Shown here piece after piece: positions 18,182 to 28,096 of a stretch of DNA of 64,000 bases. Origin of the DNA: Bacteroidota bacterium (GTDB lineage Bacteria > Bacteroidota > Bacteroidia > 2-12-FULL-35-15); assembly GCA_016707685.1 (NCBI GenBank), contig JADJHE010000018.1:12145-76144 (forward strand), given 5' to 3'. The first letter of the stretch is position 1. Every line of letters begins with the position of its first letter. The notes beneath the pieces are model-generated. The model made no database searches, had not been told where the DNA came from, and saw only the letters and a program-made list of their open reading frames with translations. Made by a program: the position numbers and the translations under genes.

Positions 18182-18247
18182 TTTTTATTTTTTATTATGT
18201 TTCTAATCTATTTAACAATCGTAACGACTAAATGTTTAAAACAAAAA

Positions 18248-18272
18248 AGCCGTAACATATTTACGGCTTTTT
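18248..18272 (-). terminator. Rho-independent terminator
   Basis: The arms AGCCGTAA (18248-18255) and TTACGGCT (18261-18268) flank a CATAT loop, with A and T runs on both sides. It ends the ilvE transcript on the minus strand ahead of the peroxiredoxin gene. Confidence 0.85.
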
Positions 18273-18292
18273 GCTAGAATATGTAAAGCCAA

Positions 18293-19366
18293 TTAGTCGA
18301 TTTTAACCATCCAATTGTGCTTGTCTTCAGATTTACCTTTACGTATGTTTTCTAATTCTTGTGCAACACGGTTCGAGAAGATTCTTCCTTCCGTAGCTGG
18401 TAATTCATAATCTTTTCCTTCGAAGCCAAATGATGCAATGTGAGCTATTGTAGCTGCCGTACCAGTTCCAAACATTTCTTCTAATGTACCGCGCTTATGA
18501 GCATCAATTACTTCATCAATACTAATCTTACGTTCCTGTACTTTCATTTTCCAATCACGAGCAAGTGTTAAAACGCTATCACGTGTAATACCTGCTAAAA
18601 TAGTATCACCAATTGGAGGTGTAATTAATACATCGTCAATAACAACCATTAAATTCATGGTTCCAGATTCTTCTAAATATCTGTGATTTTTAGAATCTGT
18701 CCAGATGATTTGCTGGTATCCACGTTGTTGTGCTAATTTGGTAGGAAATAATGAACGACCATAATTTCCAGATGCTTTTACATAACCAACACCTCCTTCA
18801 ACAGCACGTATATAATTTGTTTCAACCAACACTTTTACAGGTGCATTGTAATACTTACCTGCGGGTGAAGTAATAATATAAAAACGATAATTATCAGAAG
18901 GTTTTACTCCAATAAATTCATCGGTACCAATAATAAATGGACGGATATATAAAGAAGAACCATCTGTATCAGGCACCCAGCCTTTATCTAATGAGATTAA
19001 TTGTTTTAATCCTTCCATAAATATTTCTTCTGGAATGGTAGCCATCGCCATACGTTCTGCAGAAATATTGATACGTTTGTGATTGTCGTATGGACGAAAT
19101 AAAAACACTTCGCCTTTGTCATTTTTGTAGGCTTTCATTCCTTCAAAAATAGCTTGTCCGTAATGCAAAGCTGATGTAGCAGGACTCATTGGAACTGGTC
19201 CGTATGGTATTATTTGAGCATCGTGCCATACACCATCGTTATAATCAACCAAAAACATATGGTCAGAAAACTGATGACCAAAAATAATTTTATTATAATC
19301 AAGTTCACCAACACGAGAGTTTGTTGTTTGTTGAACTTTTATCGAAACTTTTTCTGTTGTAATCAT
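18293..19366 (-). CDS. ilvE: Branched-chain amino acid aminotransferase
   Basis: A 357-residue class IV PLP aminotransferase of the longer BCAT type found in Bacteroidota. PLP Lys197 lies in GVGYVKASGNYGRSL. Other conserved blocks are ALHYGQAIFEGMKAYK, SLYIRPFIIGTDEFIGVKPS, YLEESGTMNLMVVI and GTLEEMFGTGTAATI. It interconverts leucine, isoleucine and valine with their 2-oxoacids using 2-oxoglutarate/glutamate. It acts at the last step of branched-chain synthesis and the first of their breakdown, and so may feed the 2-oxoacid dehydrogenase E1 encoded at 46.9-48.9 kb. It stands alone with its own terminator. Confidence 0.95.
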   Translation of the reverse strand: MITTEKVSIKVQQTTNSRVGELDYNKIIFGHQFSDHMFLVDYNDGVWHDAQIIPYGPVPMSPATSALHYGQAIFEGMKAYKNDKGEVFLFRPYDNHKRINISAERMAMATIPEEIFMEGLKQLISLDKGWVPDTDGSSLYIRPFIIGTDEFIGVKPSDNYRFYIITSPAGKYYNAPVKVLVETNYIRAVEGGVGYVKASGNYGRSLFPTKLAQQRGYQQIIWTDSKNHRYLEESGTMNLMVVIDDVLITPPIGDTILAGITRDSVLTLARDWKMKVQERKISIDEVIDAHKRGTLEEMFGTGTAATIAHIASFGFEGKDYELPATEGRIFSNRVAQELENIRKGKSEDKHNWMVKID

Positions 19367-19466
19367 ACGATGTTATTTATGTATAGCTAAAAATAAATAA
19401 TAATTTCCTTCTAAACAATGAGATTTCAAGAAAAATAGATGAATATGACTAAAATTAAGATGAATA

Positions 19467-20876
19467 TTACTTAAACTTCACCTTTCGGGCAGCAAAAAAG
19501 CACATTTTAAGCAATAATAGCCCATGTTTGAATCGGGAGATGTTTGTTCTTCCATAAGTACGTTCATGGTATCTTACAGGCAGTTCAACCATGCAGAGGT
19601 TTAATTTATGTGCACCAAAAAGTAAATCAAAATCACCAAAAGGATCAAAATCACCAAAATAGGACCTATTAGTAACTAAACGCTTGTAATCTTTCTTCAA
19701 CAAAACTTTTGTACCACAGAGTGTATCTTTAATGGGCTGATCGAGCAACCATGTAAATGTTTGACTAAAAAATTTATTCCCTAAAAGATTTAAAAAGCGC
19801 ATAGCTTCCTTTTGCATGGGATACACTAATCGAGAACCATTCACAAAATCGGCTTTGCCAGAAGCTATTGCATTATAAAATTTGATCAAATCCTCTGGTG
19901 CAACTGTTAAATCTGCATCCAATATCATTAAGACATCGCCTGTTGCTAAATCAAAACCTTTTCGAACTGCAGGAGCTTTTCCTTTTTCATTTATTTGAAT
20001 GGCTTGTGTTTTAAAATGGGAAGATGAAGATTCTTGAACTGTTGTTATTTTCTCCCATGTATCATCTGTTGATCCGCTTTCAACAAAAATCAACTCAGTA
20101 GAACTACCTAATTGTGGCAATCGATTCAATAAATTTTGAATATTACCGCTTTCATTTCTTGCAGGTACAATTATGGATACTGACAACTCCTTTTCAATTG
20201 AATTTTTAGGTAATGCTTTTGCAAACGTGTAATTGTTGATGGATAATAATCTTAAAACAGGCAATTTTGCCAATACATTGTTCATTAGTTCAGAAATCAA
20301 TGGAATGTATAAAGGAAAAATCATGCTTCGTGAATTTCGATAAACGTGAAATCCAGATAGAAAAAGAAGATTGTTTATTTCCGCTAAGCTTAACCAATTC
20401 TGACGAGGTGTTTTGGTTTTATAACCAATCCATTCTCCAAATTTGAGAATAGGTTCCCACAAAAAATTATAATAGGTGATAATGATTTTTGTGTTGGCAT
20501 GGCAAAGTGCATGTAGCTTTTCAAACACCAATTGAATGTCGTCCAAATAGCCAATTAAATTTGAAAGTATTATTAAGTCAAATTTTTGTTCCAGTTGAAT
20601 TTCTTCAGCAGCCATTACACGAACATCTAAAGTGGGATATTGTTTTTTTGCCTGTTCAATCATCAACTCACTAAAATCAATTCCAACTTTCGTTTTTGCT
20701 TTTATTTCATTTAACAACTCACCGGTTCCACAACCAATTTCTAAAACAGAAATATCCTCATGAATAAAATAATCACAATAGTTAGTGATATCATTCCAAT
20801 AGTAGGACTTTGCCTTTCGCTGTTTAATGCGTGTAGGTGCAATCGTATTAAAATATGTTTTTTTATCCGCTTCCAT
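19467..20876 (-). CDS. Fused SAM methyltransferase - family 2 glycosyltransferase
   Basis: A 469-residue two-domain protein. Residues 1 to about 200 are a class I methyltransferase (motif I VLEIGCGTGELLNEI; VMAAEEIQLEQKFDLIILSN). Residues about 225-469 are a GT2 glycosyltransferase (SVSIIVPARNESGNIQNLL, ELIFVESGSTDDTWEKI, then DADLTV as the DxD metal site, and GTKVLLKKDYKRL). The second half resembles dolichol/polyprenyl-phosphate sugar synthases. Both domains look complete. It starts one base after the upstream membrane-protein gene ends, so the two are cotranscribed. A likely role is modification of a lipid-linked sugar or surface glycan, but the acceptor is unknown. Confidence 0.87.
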   Translation of the reverse strand: MEADKKTYFNTIAPTRIKQRKAKSYYWNDITNYCDYFIHEDISVLEIGCGTGELLNEIKAKTKVGIDFSELMIEQAKKQYPTLDVRVMAAEEIQLEQKFDLIILSNLIGYLDDIQLVFEKLHALCHANTKIIITYYNFLWEPILKFGEWIGYKTKTPRQNWLSLAEINNLLFLSGFHVYRNSRSMIFPLYIPLISELMNNVLAKLPVLRLLSINNYTFAKALPKNSIEKELSVSIIVPARNESGNIQNLLNRLPQLGSSTELIFVESGSTDDTWEKITTVQESSSSHFKTQAIQINEKGKAPAVRKGFDLATGDVLMILDADLTVAPEDLIKFYNAIASGKADFVNGSRLVYPMQKEAMRFLNLLGNKFFSQTFTWLLDQPIKDTLCGTKVLLKKDYKRLVTNRSYFGDFDPFGDFDLLFGAHKLNLCMVELPVRYHERTYGRTNISRFKHGLLLLKMCFFAARKVKFK

Positions 20877-20877
20877 G

Positions 20878-22675
20878 TTATTGATAATCGTCTATTACAT
20901 ACAATCGAAATGTTTCTGAATTACCAGGAGTATCAACTAAGGAACGAATGATATAAGGAAATTTATCACCAATTGTTAAATATTTTTTATCCATTGTTTG
21001 CAAACGAATACGATTATCATTTTCTGAAACAACTGTCATTATAAATTTTTCAGTATCCGTTATTCCAACAGCATCTGCAACTATGATATCGTGCTCCAAA
21101 GGTTTAACAGAAAGAAAACGATTGTTCGCAGCTTTTATAGCAACTACATTCTCATCTATACGTTTAATATAAAATAATTCCTCCTTACTAATAGCATTGT
21201 AGTAACAAGTAAATAAATAATCAGACTGAACACTCGAAGATGTGTACAATTGATTAAACCCTCTAAAATAAACCGCTTGCGTTTCTGGAATTGCATCAAT
21301 AAATTGTTTTGAATACTCAATCTGTGGCATACCTGCTATTCTTCGTTTCCAGTTGTACGGCTTTAGCAAATCGGTCCATTGCTCCGATTTTTTTGTTTGA
21401 AATAAACCCTCAAAATAAGCCTCACGTGACATATCATCGTAATGGATGAAACCCTTTTATATTGCCAGGTTTGAAACAGATTAAAACTCGCAAATAGAAA
21501 AACAACAAAAACAACAATCATCATTCGTAATTTTGAAGAACCAACAACTGAAAAACCTGCTGCTAATGGAAAAGCTAAAAAAGCATAGTAGTCAATTACT
21601 GGTCGAATGCCCCAGCTAATTCCATAACTCCATGCCCACCAAGATGACAATATAAAAACGGTTAGCACCATTAGTGAAGTAATTGAATAGAAAAAAGTTT
21701 TGTTTGTTCTAAACAGACTAACTAAACCAATTAGTGCAAAAATCAATATAGGCGTGTAAACAAAAATGCCTTTACGAAAACTAAATAAAAAGGAAGTATT
21801 TGAGGACTATTGAATATAAAATGTTCATCCATGTATACATCATACATCCACTTGCCTGTAGCATACTTCCAATAAACAAATTGCAAAGAGCCAATCAAAA
21901 AGCTATCAAAAAAGAAAAGTAGTAAGGGAGTTAGGTTTGATTTTAAAAACAAAAGAAATGGTTTAATTCCATTTTTAAAGCTAATTGCTGCAATTATAAA
22001 ATAAAGCAAAACTGATACTGCTAATGGGCGAATTAAAACACTTAATGCAAAACAAATTGCAAAAATGAATAATTGTTTTTTAGAAGATGTATTCAACCAT
22101 TGAAAAAAGGAATAATTTGCAATACAAAATAAGGAAAAGGAAAGAGCATGAGGCATAATGGATTCAAAACTCGAATACCAAAACAAATTAGTAGCTAATA
22201 CAATTGAAATGGTGGTAACAGCTACCATTTTTTCCGAAAAATGATTCAGCAAGTGTTTCCGAAGATACCATAAACCTATAAACAAATAAATCCAAACACC
22301 AATCGTAATTGCATTTTGATAAGGCCAGGAATAGCCATCGGGTGGCGCATTTGTAAGTTTAGCAATAAGATGTCCAACTGCAAAAAATGGAGATACCATC
22401 AAACTAAAACCCAAAGGATGTTTGATTAATTTTTTATCGTTTTCAATCTTATAATACCAAATTTTATCTTTGTAATAGGCCGGATTTTGATCAATGAAAT
22501 TGAGGCTTAGATCGTGGTGTATAAACAACGCAGGCAAATAGGTGTAGTAACTGGGAGCATCAACAATAATTCTATTTTGTTTCCACAAATTAAATTTGAA
22601 GGAAGCAAAAACAAGAACAATAAAAACAATAATTATTGCAAAAAAGCTAGGTGATTTTTTAAAAGAAAAATTCAT
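20878..22675 (-). pseudogene. Multi-pass membrane protein (GT-C glycosyltransferase-like), two frameshifts
   Basis: Three overlapping open pieces form one protein of about 600 residues. The N-terminal part has many hydrophobic helices with AIIIVFIVLVFASFKFNLW, the short acidic loop VDAPSYYTYLPALFIHHDL and a KHPLGFSLMVSPFF loop, as in GT-C-like enzymes that use polyprenyl-linked sugars. Near 21785-21800 a frame change is needed to read LFSFRKGIFVYTPILIFAL. Near 21451-21457 one missing G would restore WQYKRGFIHYDDMSREAYF. The C-terminal 160 residues are a soluble beta-rich domain. Both breaks lie in homopolymers. It is directly upstream of the methyltransferase-glycosyltransferase fusion, so the pair may assemble a surface glycan. 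Substrate unknown. Confidence 0.7.
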
Positions 22676-22678
22676 GCT

Positions 22679-24754
22679 TTAATAGGCTCCATTACGTTTA
22701 CGCATAAACCATTCGATACTCAGAAGGGCTAGCAATAAAAAGAAAATCCATTTTAAACTAATCAATTCATTTAATTTTTTCTCGGAATAGGATACCGACT
22801 TAATATCCTCGCGTGCATTTAGTTTATCAGCAAGCTTATCTATATCGGCTGGATACACCAGCTCGCCAGAATGATTTTTCGCCAATCCATACAAAAGCTG
22901 ATGATCGGCTACTGTATTGTTCAATTCTACTTTTAATGCCGCAATGCTAAACGAACCTTTCTGAACATAATTCTTCTCCCCGGCTTTCACCTTCGCCTCA
23001 AATTTATAATCGCCAACAGGAAGCATACCTGCATTTAAACGATACGCATTTGTTGTTTTACTGAATGAAAAAGGATAACGTTTATTTTCTGAATTGATGA
23101 TAACGATTTCGACATCGGAAGTATTTATCAATTCATAACTTTCATTATACACTTCAGCTTCCATTTCTATCACTTCGTTTTCAAAAAAGTTATTTTTCGT
23201 TATAATTCTAAAAAAGCTTTTATCTACTTTAACGGATAAATATTGTACTGTTTTAGAAATGAATTCATCAAACACCAAATGATTACCATGCGCTGCATAA
23301 TCCTGTAAACGCCATTTCCATATACCCTCACCAACAAAAAGTGCACTCTTTGTTTCATTCCCCTGATTAAAGGTCATCAATGGCGTTTTTGTATCTACAA
23401 TCCCAATGCGCTGATAAAGCAATACATTGCTATTGTTATCTGTTTGAAATGTACCGAATGGAGCTATTGCAGCAGGGAAATTATTTACTGCATTTTTAAA
23501 ATCATCGCTTATGGTAAATAAAGGAAAGTTCTGCTCAAGTAATGGCTCTACTTCATTTGTTTTGGGGGAAGGTGCAGCTCCTGATAAATCTTTTTTTAGA
23601 ACTGAATTTGCTCCAGAAAAAACCCAAAAAGGAATGTTCGCAGTTTTTAATTCTGTAATAATTTTTGTTGCATTATTTTTCAGACTTGGTAATTGGTATA
23701 AAATAACCAAGTTGTATTTTTTTAATGCCTCGTTAAAATCGTCTATTATAAAACTAGATACCTCGTAGTTTTGATTTGCTTCAATTGATTGTTTAATAGC
23801 AGCAATGTCGGGATGAGGAGCTTCGGATAAAATGAGAATTTTTTGACGAGCATCCAATACATCAACAAATATATCCTTTGAATTATTGGCAATGGTCATT
23901 TCATCCGAAAGCGGAGAAATAACAACGGAGTATTTTTGCAAACCAATTTCTTTAGCATCTAATAAAACGGGGACCGTTACAGTATAGGCATCCGAATTAA
24001 AACTCAAGTTTTGAGAAAACACTTTTACTCCAGCTTTAGTGATTGACAAAACAGAAGATTTTCCTTTAAATTGTTTCGCATTTATAACAACTTCTATTGG
24101 AAATTGATTTCCTAAATAAGCTAAACGATTATGTTCTACTTTCGACAAAACAACATCTTTTTTAACCGTTGTATCGCCCAGTGCAATTGTATATATCGTG
24201 TTCTTAAATTTTGCTGTTGAATAAATGGGATTACTACCTTTATTATAAATACCGTCTGTAGCTATAATAACAGCACCTACATTGCGATTACTATAGCGAG
24301 TTTCTAGCTCTTCGAACAAAGATGAAATATCGGTTTGCTTTTCGTTGAACTGAATTGAATCCATACGATATGCTTCCTTTATTTGATCAGCAAATGAATA
24401 GGAACGAACTTCATATTTATCACTTAATTTTTCAATAAGTGCATTCATTTTTTGCTTGTATTCATTTCTATAGAAATTGGAATCTTTTCCAACCACTATT
24501 GATTCTGAATTATCTTGAGCAATAATGATAACAGGTTTTTCGACTTCCCGAACGACTGATTTTAAAAGTGGTGAAAGTAATAGAAAAGCTAATAATGTAA
24601 TAACTATAAATCTAAAAAAGGCCATCAAACGAATGAGCCACTTATTGATTTCTGCCAATCGCTTATCACGAAAGTACAATATAGCAGCATAAGCAATTCC
24701 TGCAAGAATGCAAAAAACACTTAGCCATATAGGGTACTCTGTGATAATGTTCAT
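22679..24754 (-). CDS. Membrane-anchored VWA-domain protein
   Basis: A 691-residue protein with two N-terminal membrane helices (residues about 8-28 and 38-64) and a von Willebrand A-like domain. The metal site DNSES at residues 81-85 fits the DxSxS MIDAS pattern, and GAVIIATDGIYNKGSNPIY is the later motif. A long beta-rich middle and a C-terminal helix (SLKWIFFLLLALLSIEWFM) follow. The topology resembles BatA/BatB-like or glutamine-amidotransferase-like VWA membrane proteins of Bacteroidota. These are thought to help envelope integrity, but the function is not established. It ends three bases before the membrane-protein gene that follows. Confidence 0.8.
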   Translation of the reverse strand: MNIITEYPIWLSVFCILAGIAYAAILYFRDKRLAEINKWLIRLMAFFRFIVITLLAFLLLSPLLKSVVREVEKPVIIIAQDNSESIVVGKDSNFYRNEYKQKMNALIEKLSDKYEVRSYSFADQIKEAYRMDSIQFNEKQTDISSLFEELETRYSNRNVGAVIIATDGIYNKGSNPIYSTAKFKNTIYTIALGDTTVKKDVVLSKVEHNRLAYLGNQFPIEVVINAKQFKGKSSVLSITKAGVKVFSQNLSFNSDAYTVTVPVLLDAKEIGLQKYSVVISPLSDEMTIANNSKDIFVDVLDARQKILILSEAPHPDIAAIKQSIEANQNYEVSSFIIDDFNEALKKYNLVILYQLPSLKNNATKIITELKTANIPFWVFSGANSVLKKDLSGAAPSPKTNEVEPLLEQNFPLFTISDDFKNAVNNFPAAIAPFGTFQTDNNSNVLLYQRIGIVDTKTPLMTFNQGNETKSALFVGEGIWKWRLQDYAAHGNHLVFDEFISKTVQYLSVKVDKSFFRIITKNNFFENEVIEMEAEVYNESYELINTSDVEIVIINSENKRYPFSFSKTTNAYRLNAGMLPVGDYKFEAKVKAGEKNYVQKGSFSIAALKVELNNTVADHQLLYGLAKNHSGELVYPADIDKLADKLNAREDIKSVSYSEKKLNELISLKWIFFLLLALLSIEWFMRKRNGAY

Positions 24755-24778
24755 TTGATTGTATAACAGATTAAACTA

Positions 24779-24810
24779 AGAACCGCAGAGTTTTTCTCCA
24801 CGGCTCTCTA
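24779..24810 (-). terminator. Possible terminator after fabG
   Basis: The minus strand can fold AGAGCCGTGGAG and CTCTGCGGTTCT into an imperfect 12-bp stem with an AAAAA loop, followed by TTAGTTT. The U tract is weak, so termination may be partial. Confidence 0.5.
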
Positions 24811-24832
24811 TAATTTCAAGAAAATAAATTTA

Positions 24833-25579
24833 TTAAGTTAACATTCCACCACAAACATTTAATGTTTGTCCTGTAATGTATGCGCTCATATCTGATGCCA
24901 AGAAAATTGTTGCATTTGCAATGTCATCAACAGATCCACCACGTTTCAATGGAATACTATCTCTCCAACCTTCAACCACTTTTGGATCTAACACTTCTGT
25001 CATTTCGGTTTCAATAAAACCTGGAGCTATTGCATTGGAACGGATGTTACGAGAACCCAATTCAAGTGCCACTGATTTAGTGAAACCAATAATACCAGCT
25101 TTTGATGCTGCGTAGTTTGATTGTCCCGCATTTCCTTTAACACCTACAACCGAGCTCATATTTATAATAGAACCTTTGCGTTGTTTAAGCATTGGTTTTT
25201 GAACCGCTTTTGTTAAATTGAATACCGATTTTAAATTCGCATTCATTACTTCATCCCACTGTTGCTCTGTCATACGCATTAATAATGTATCGCGAGTAAT
25301 GCCAGCATTGTTAACCAATACATCCACTGTTCCAAAATCGGCAACAACTGCATTTACTAATTCTTCCGCTGCTTTAAAGTCAGCTGCATCCGAACGATAT
25401 CCTTTTGCTTTTACTCCATACGCTTCTAATTCTTTAGCTAAGGCTTCACCTTTTTCAACAGATGACAGATAGGTAAATGCAACATTTGCCCCTTGTTCTG
25501 CAAATTTCAATGCAATACCTCGTCCAATACCACGAGAAGCACCTGTTATTAAAGCTACTTTTCCTTCTAATAATTTCAT
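24833..25579 (-). CDS. fabG: 3-oxoacyl-[ACP] reductase
   Basis: A 248-residue classical short-chain dehydrogenase. It has the NADPH motif ITGASRGIGRGIA (residues 11-23), the structural NNAG at 90-93 (VNNAGITRDTLLMRM, very typical of FabG), Ser142/143, Tyr156 and Lys160 of the catalytic triad (SNYAASKAG), and the C-terminal DMSAYITGQTLNVCGGM. It performs the first reduction of the fatty-acid elongation cycle in the cytosol. The RDTLLMRM segment distinguishes it from general SDRs. It stands alone, with a matching -7 promoter element upstream. Confidence 0.94.
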   Translation of the reverse strand: MKLLEGKVALITGASRGIGRGIALKFAEQGANVAFTYLSSVEKGEALAKELEAYGVKAKGYRSDAADFKAAEELVNAVVADFGTVDVLVNNAGITRDTLLMRMTEQQWDEVMNANLKSVFNLTKAVQKPMLKQRKGSIINMSSVVGVKGNAGQSNYAASKAGIIGFTKSVALELGSRNIRSNAIAPGFIETEMTEVLDPKVVEGWRDSIPLKRGGSVDDIANATIFLASDMSAYITGQTLNVCGGMLT

Positions 25580-25605
25580 ACAATTATGTGTGTTTGGTTA
25601 TGAAA

Positions 25606-25613
25606 CAAAGATA
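25606..25613 (-). promoter_or_regulatory. Putative -7 promoter element for fabG
   Basis: TATCTTTG on the minus strand fits TAnnTTTG, 26 bases upstream of the fabG ATG. No clear -33 element is seen. Confidence 0.55.
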
Positions 25614-25722
25614 AAAGAAATTCTAGTCATTCGGTATAAATTTAACAACCTGATTTACAATGCATTTTAATCATTTTCACAAATATTAACACTAAAACTA
25701 ACATTATTGATAGTATTACTAT

Positions 25723-25730
25723 TATATTTG
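25723..25730 (+). promoter_or_regulatory. Putative -7 promoter element for the TetR/exporter operon
   Basis: TATATTTG fits TAnnTTTG, 17 bases before the TetR gene. It would drive the whole regulator-exporter operon, so the regulator could act on its own promoter. Confidence 0.6.
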
Positions 25731-25747
25731 CATAAAATAAATACAAA

Positions 25748-26431
25748 ATGAAGAATCTACTATCAAATTTTAAAATTTCAATCAACCAAAACTTGTTTAT
25801 CAAAGAACCATCTTCAAGTGAATTGGGAAAAAAAATTGTTTCGAATTCAATTGAAATGATAGATGAAATTGGTTTTGAAAATTTCACATTTAGGAAACTC
25901 GGATTAAAGATAGATTCTCCTGAGGCATCCATATATAGATATTTTGAAAGTAAAAACCAGTTGTTAGTATATATAACATCGTGGTATTGGGGTTGGATGG
26001 AATACCGATTGGTATTAGAAACAGCAAACATTGATTCGGCAGAAACCAGGTTTGAAAAAGCAATCGCACTAATAACCACAGTAAACAATGATAAATTAAT
26101 AATCGAAGGTGTTGAGATTAGTAAATTACATAAAATCGTAATTTCCGAATCATCAAAATCATACTTAACAAAAGATGTTGACAAAGTAAATAAAGAAGGA
26201 GCTTTTCACAATTACAAGCAATTTGTTGCACGATTAGCAGACATCATCAAAGAAATTAATCCTAGCTATAAATTCCCGCACATGCTTTTATCTACAATAA
26301 TAGAAGGGGCTCATTTGCAAGTGTTTTTTGCGGAGCATTTACCTCGCTTAACAAACAAACAAAAGTCATCTAATTACATCACAACATTCTATACAAATTT
26401 AGGATTACAATCAATCAAAAACAGCAAATGA
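25748..26431 (+). CDS. TetR/AcrR family transcriptional regulator
   Basis: A 227-residue protein with an N-terminal helix-turn-helix domain (residues about 26-75; KKIVSNSIEMIDEIGFENFTFRKLG followed by SPEASIYRYFESKNQLLVY), which is the TetR pattern of a recognition helix followed by YRYF. The C-terminal ligand domain is helical and has no assignable ligand. Its stop overlaps the start of the ABC gene by four bases, and the operon continues with HlyD and TolC genes. It therefore most likely controls this exporter, perhaps in response to the exported or toxic compound. Confidence 0.88.
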   Translation: MKNLLSNFKISINQNLFIKEPSSSELGKKIVSNSIEMIDEIGFENFTFRKLGLKIDSPEASIYRYFESKNQLLVYITSWYWGWMEYRLVLETANIDSAETRFEKAIALITTVNNDKLIIEGVEISKLHKIVISESSKSYLTKDVDKVNKEGAFHNYKQFVARLADIIKEINPSYKFPHMLLSTIIEGAHLQVFFAEHLPRLTNKQKSSNYITTFYTNLGLQSIKNSK

Positions 26432-28077
26432 AAACACCCTATCAACGCTTTTGGTTATTACTAAAACCTGATAACAAAGAAATATATCAGGTATATACCT
26501 ATGCATTTTTTAAAGGAGTGATTGCGCTTTCTTTACCAATTGGGATTCAATCTATTATTAATTTAATTCAAGGTGGAAGTGTTTCTGCATCCTGGATGAT
26601 ACTTGTATTTATAGTGACACTAGGAATAGCAATGGGTGGATACATGCAATTAATGCAAATGAGAATCACAGAAACCATTCAGCAAAAAATCTTTACGCGT
26701 GCTGCTTTTGATTTTACCTATCGAATTCCTAAAATAAAATTCGAAGAGATATACAAGCATTATGCACCTGAGTTAATGAACCGTTTTTTTGATGTTTTAA
26801 CATTACAAAAAAGTTTGGCTAAAATCATCATCGACTTCTCTACAGCTATTCTACAAATCATTTTCGGCTTGATACTATTATCGCTGTACCATCCATTTTT
26901 TATTCTTTTTAGTATTCTCCTTGTAATCCTGGTATATAGCATTATTAAATTCACGACTAAAAAGGATTGGAAACTAGTCTTGATGAATCAAAATTTAAAT
27001 ATAAAGTTGTTTCATGGCTAGAAGAACTGGCAAGATCAAAAGACTCCTTTAAACTTGCTGGTATAACCAATTTGCCTGAATTAAAAACAGATGAACGTGT
27101 TACGGGTTATTTAGAATCCAGAGAAAATCATTTTCAGGTATTGAAGAAACAATACATCCTTCTTTTGTTATTCAAAATAGTTGTAGCCTTAGGTTTATTA
27201 ATCGTTGGAGGCTTATTAGTATTAGACCAACAAATGAACATTGGACAATTTGTTGCAGCAGAAATTATCATTTTATTGGTAATTGATTCATCAGAAAAAA
27301 TAATTTTAAATCTAGAGAACATATTTGATATACTTACATCATTAGAAAAACTTGGACAAGTAACTGATTTGGAATTAGACAATCAAAACGGAAAACATCT
27401 TTAAATCATGATATTAAAACACCCATTAATATTGAATTGAAAAATCTCAATTTCACTTATCCTGGAAGGTCGAAAGCTGTTTTAAAAGACATTACCTATA
27501 ATTTTGAATCGAATAAAAGCTATTGCATTTCTGGAAACAATGGTTCTGGCAAATCAACACTTATTCACCTAATAAGCGGCTTATACAAACCTCAATCAGG
27601 AAGTGTTTGTGTGAATGGCTTGCCAATTGGAAATTATAACATTTCTGAATTATACAAAGTAATTGGAAATGGCTTGGCAGAAGAATCAATATTTGAAGGA
27701 ACACTTTTAGAAAATATTACACTTGGTAGAGATTTTATAAAATTGAAGATGTCCAATGGGCATTGAAAAAGTATTCTTATCAGAATACATGAAAGAATTA
27801 CCAAAAGGATTAGATACCAATAGACACATCGGGACAAAAGTTATCAAAAAGCATCATTCAACGAATAATTATAGCAAGAAGCATCGTCAATAAACCCAAA
27901 TTAATATTACTTGAAAACCATATCGATTTTATAGAAGAGGATGAGAAAAATAAAATCATCGATTTTTTAACGAGCAAAGAGAATGGCTGGACATTGATTA
28001 GTATTTCGAATGACCACTACTTACAAAAAAAATCGGACACTATTATTTATATGAATAATGGTGAAATTTTGAAGTAA
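26428..28077 (+). pseudogene. Type I secretion-like ABC transporter, peptidase-less, several frameshifts
   Basis: The membrane domain comes first (FFKGVIALSLPIGIQSIINL, then ILQIIFGLILLSLYHPFFIL), followed by the nucleotide-binding domain (LKNLNFTYPGRSKAVLKDI; Walker A SGNNGSGKSTLIHLI). Frame breaks are needed near 26960-26966, 27395-27400, two between about 27735 and 27785, and one near 27820. After them the reading is consistent through SGQKLSKSIIQRIIIARS and PKLILLENHIDFIEE to TAA at 28077 (about 548 residues). The signature LSGGQ is LSKSI, and Walker B ends LLEN instead of LLDE, so the ATPase looks degenerate. No N-terminal C39 peptidase is present. With HlyD and TolC next door it is probably an exporter. 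Confidence 0.8.
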
Positions 28078-28096
28078 CAATTTTAAACATAACAGA

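Noticed and set aside
25642..26184. A 180-codon open frame on the - strand over the TetR gene
   Set aside because: It overlaps the conserved TetR DNA-binding domain, which is clearly coding on the + strand. The hydrophobic pattern is a by-product.
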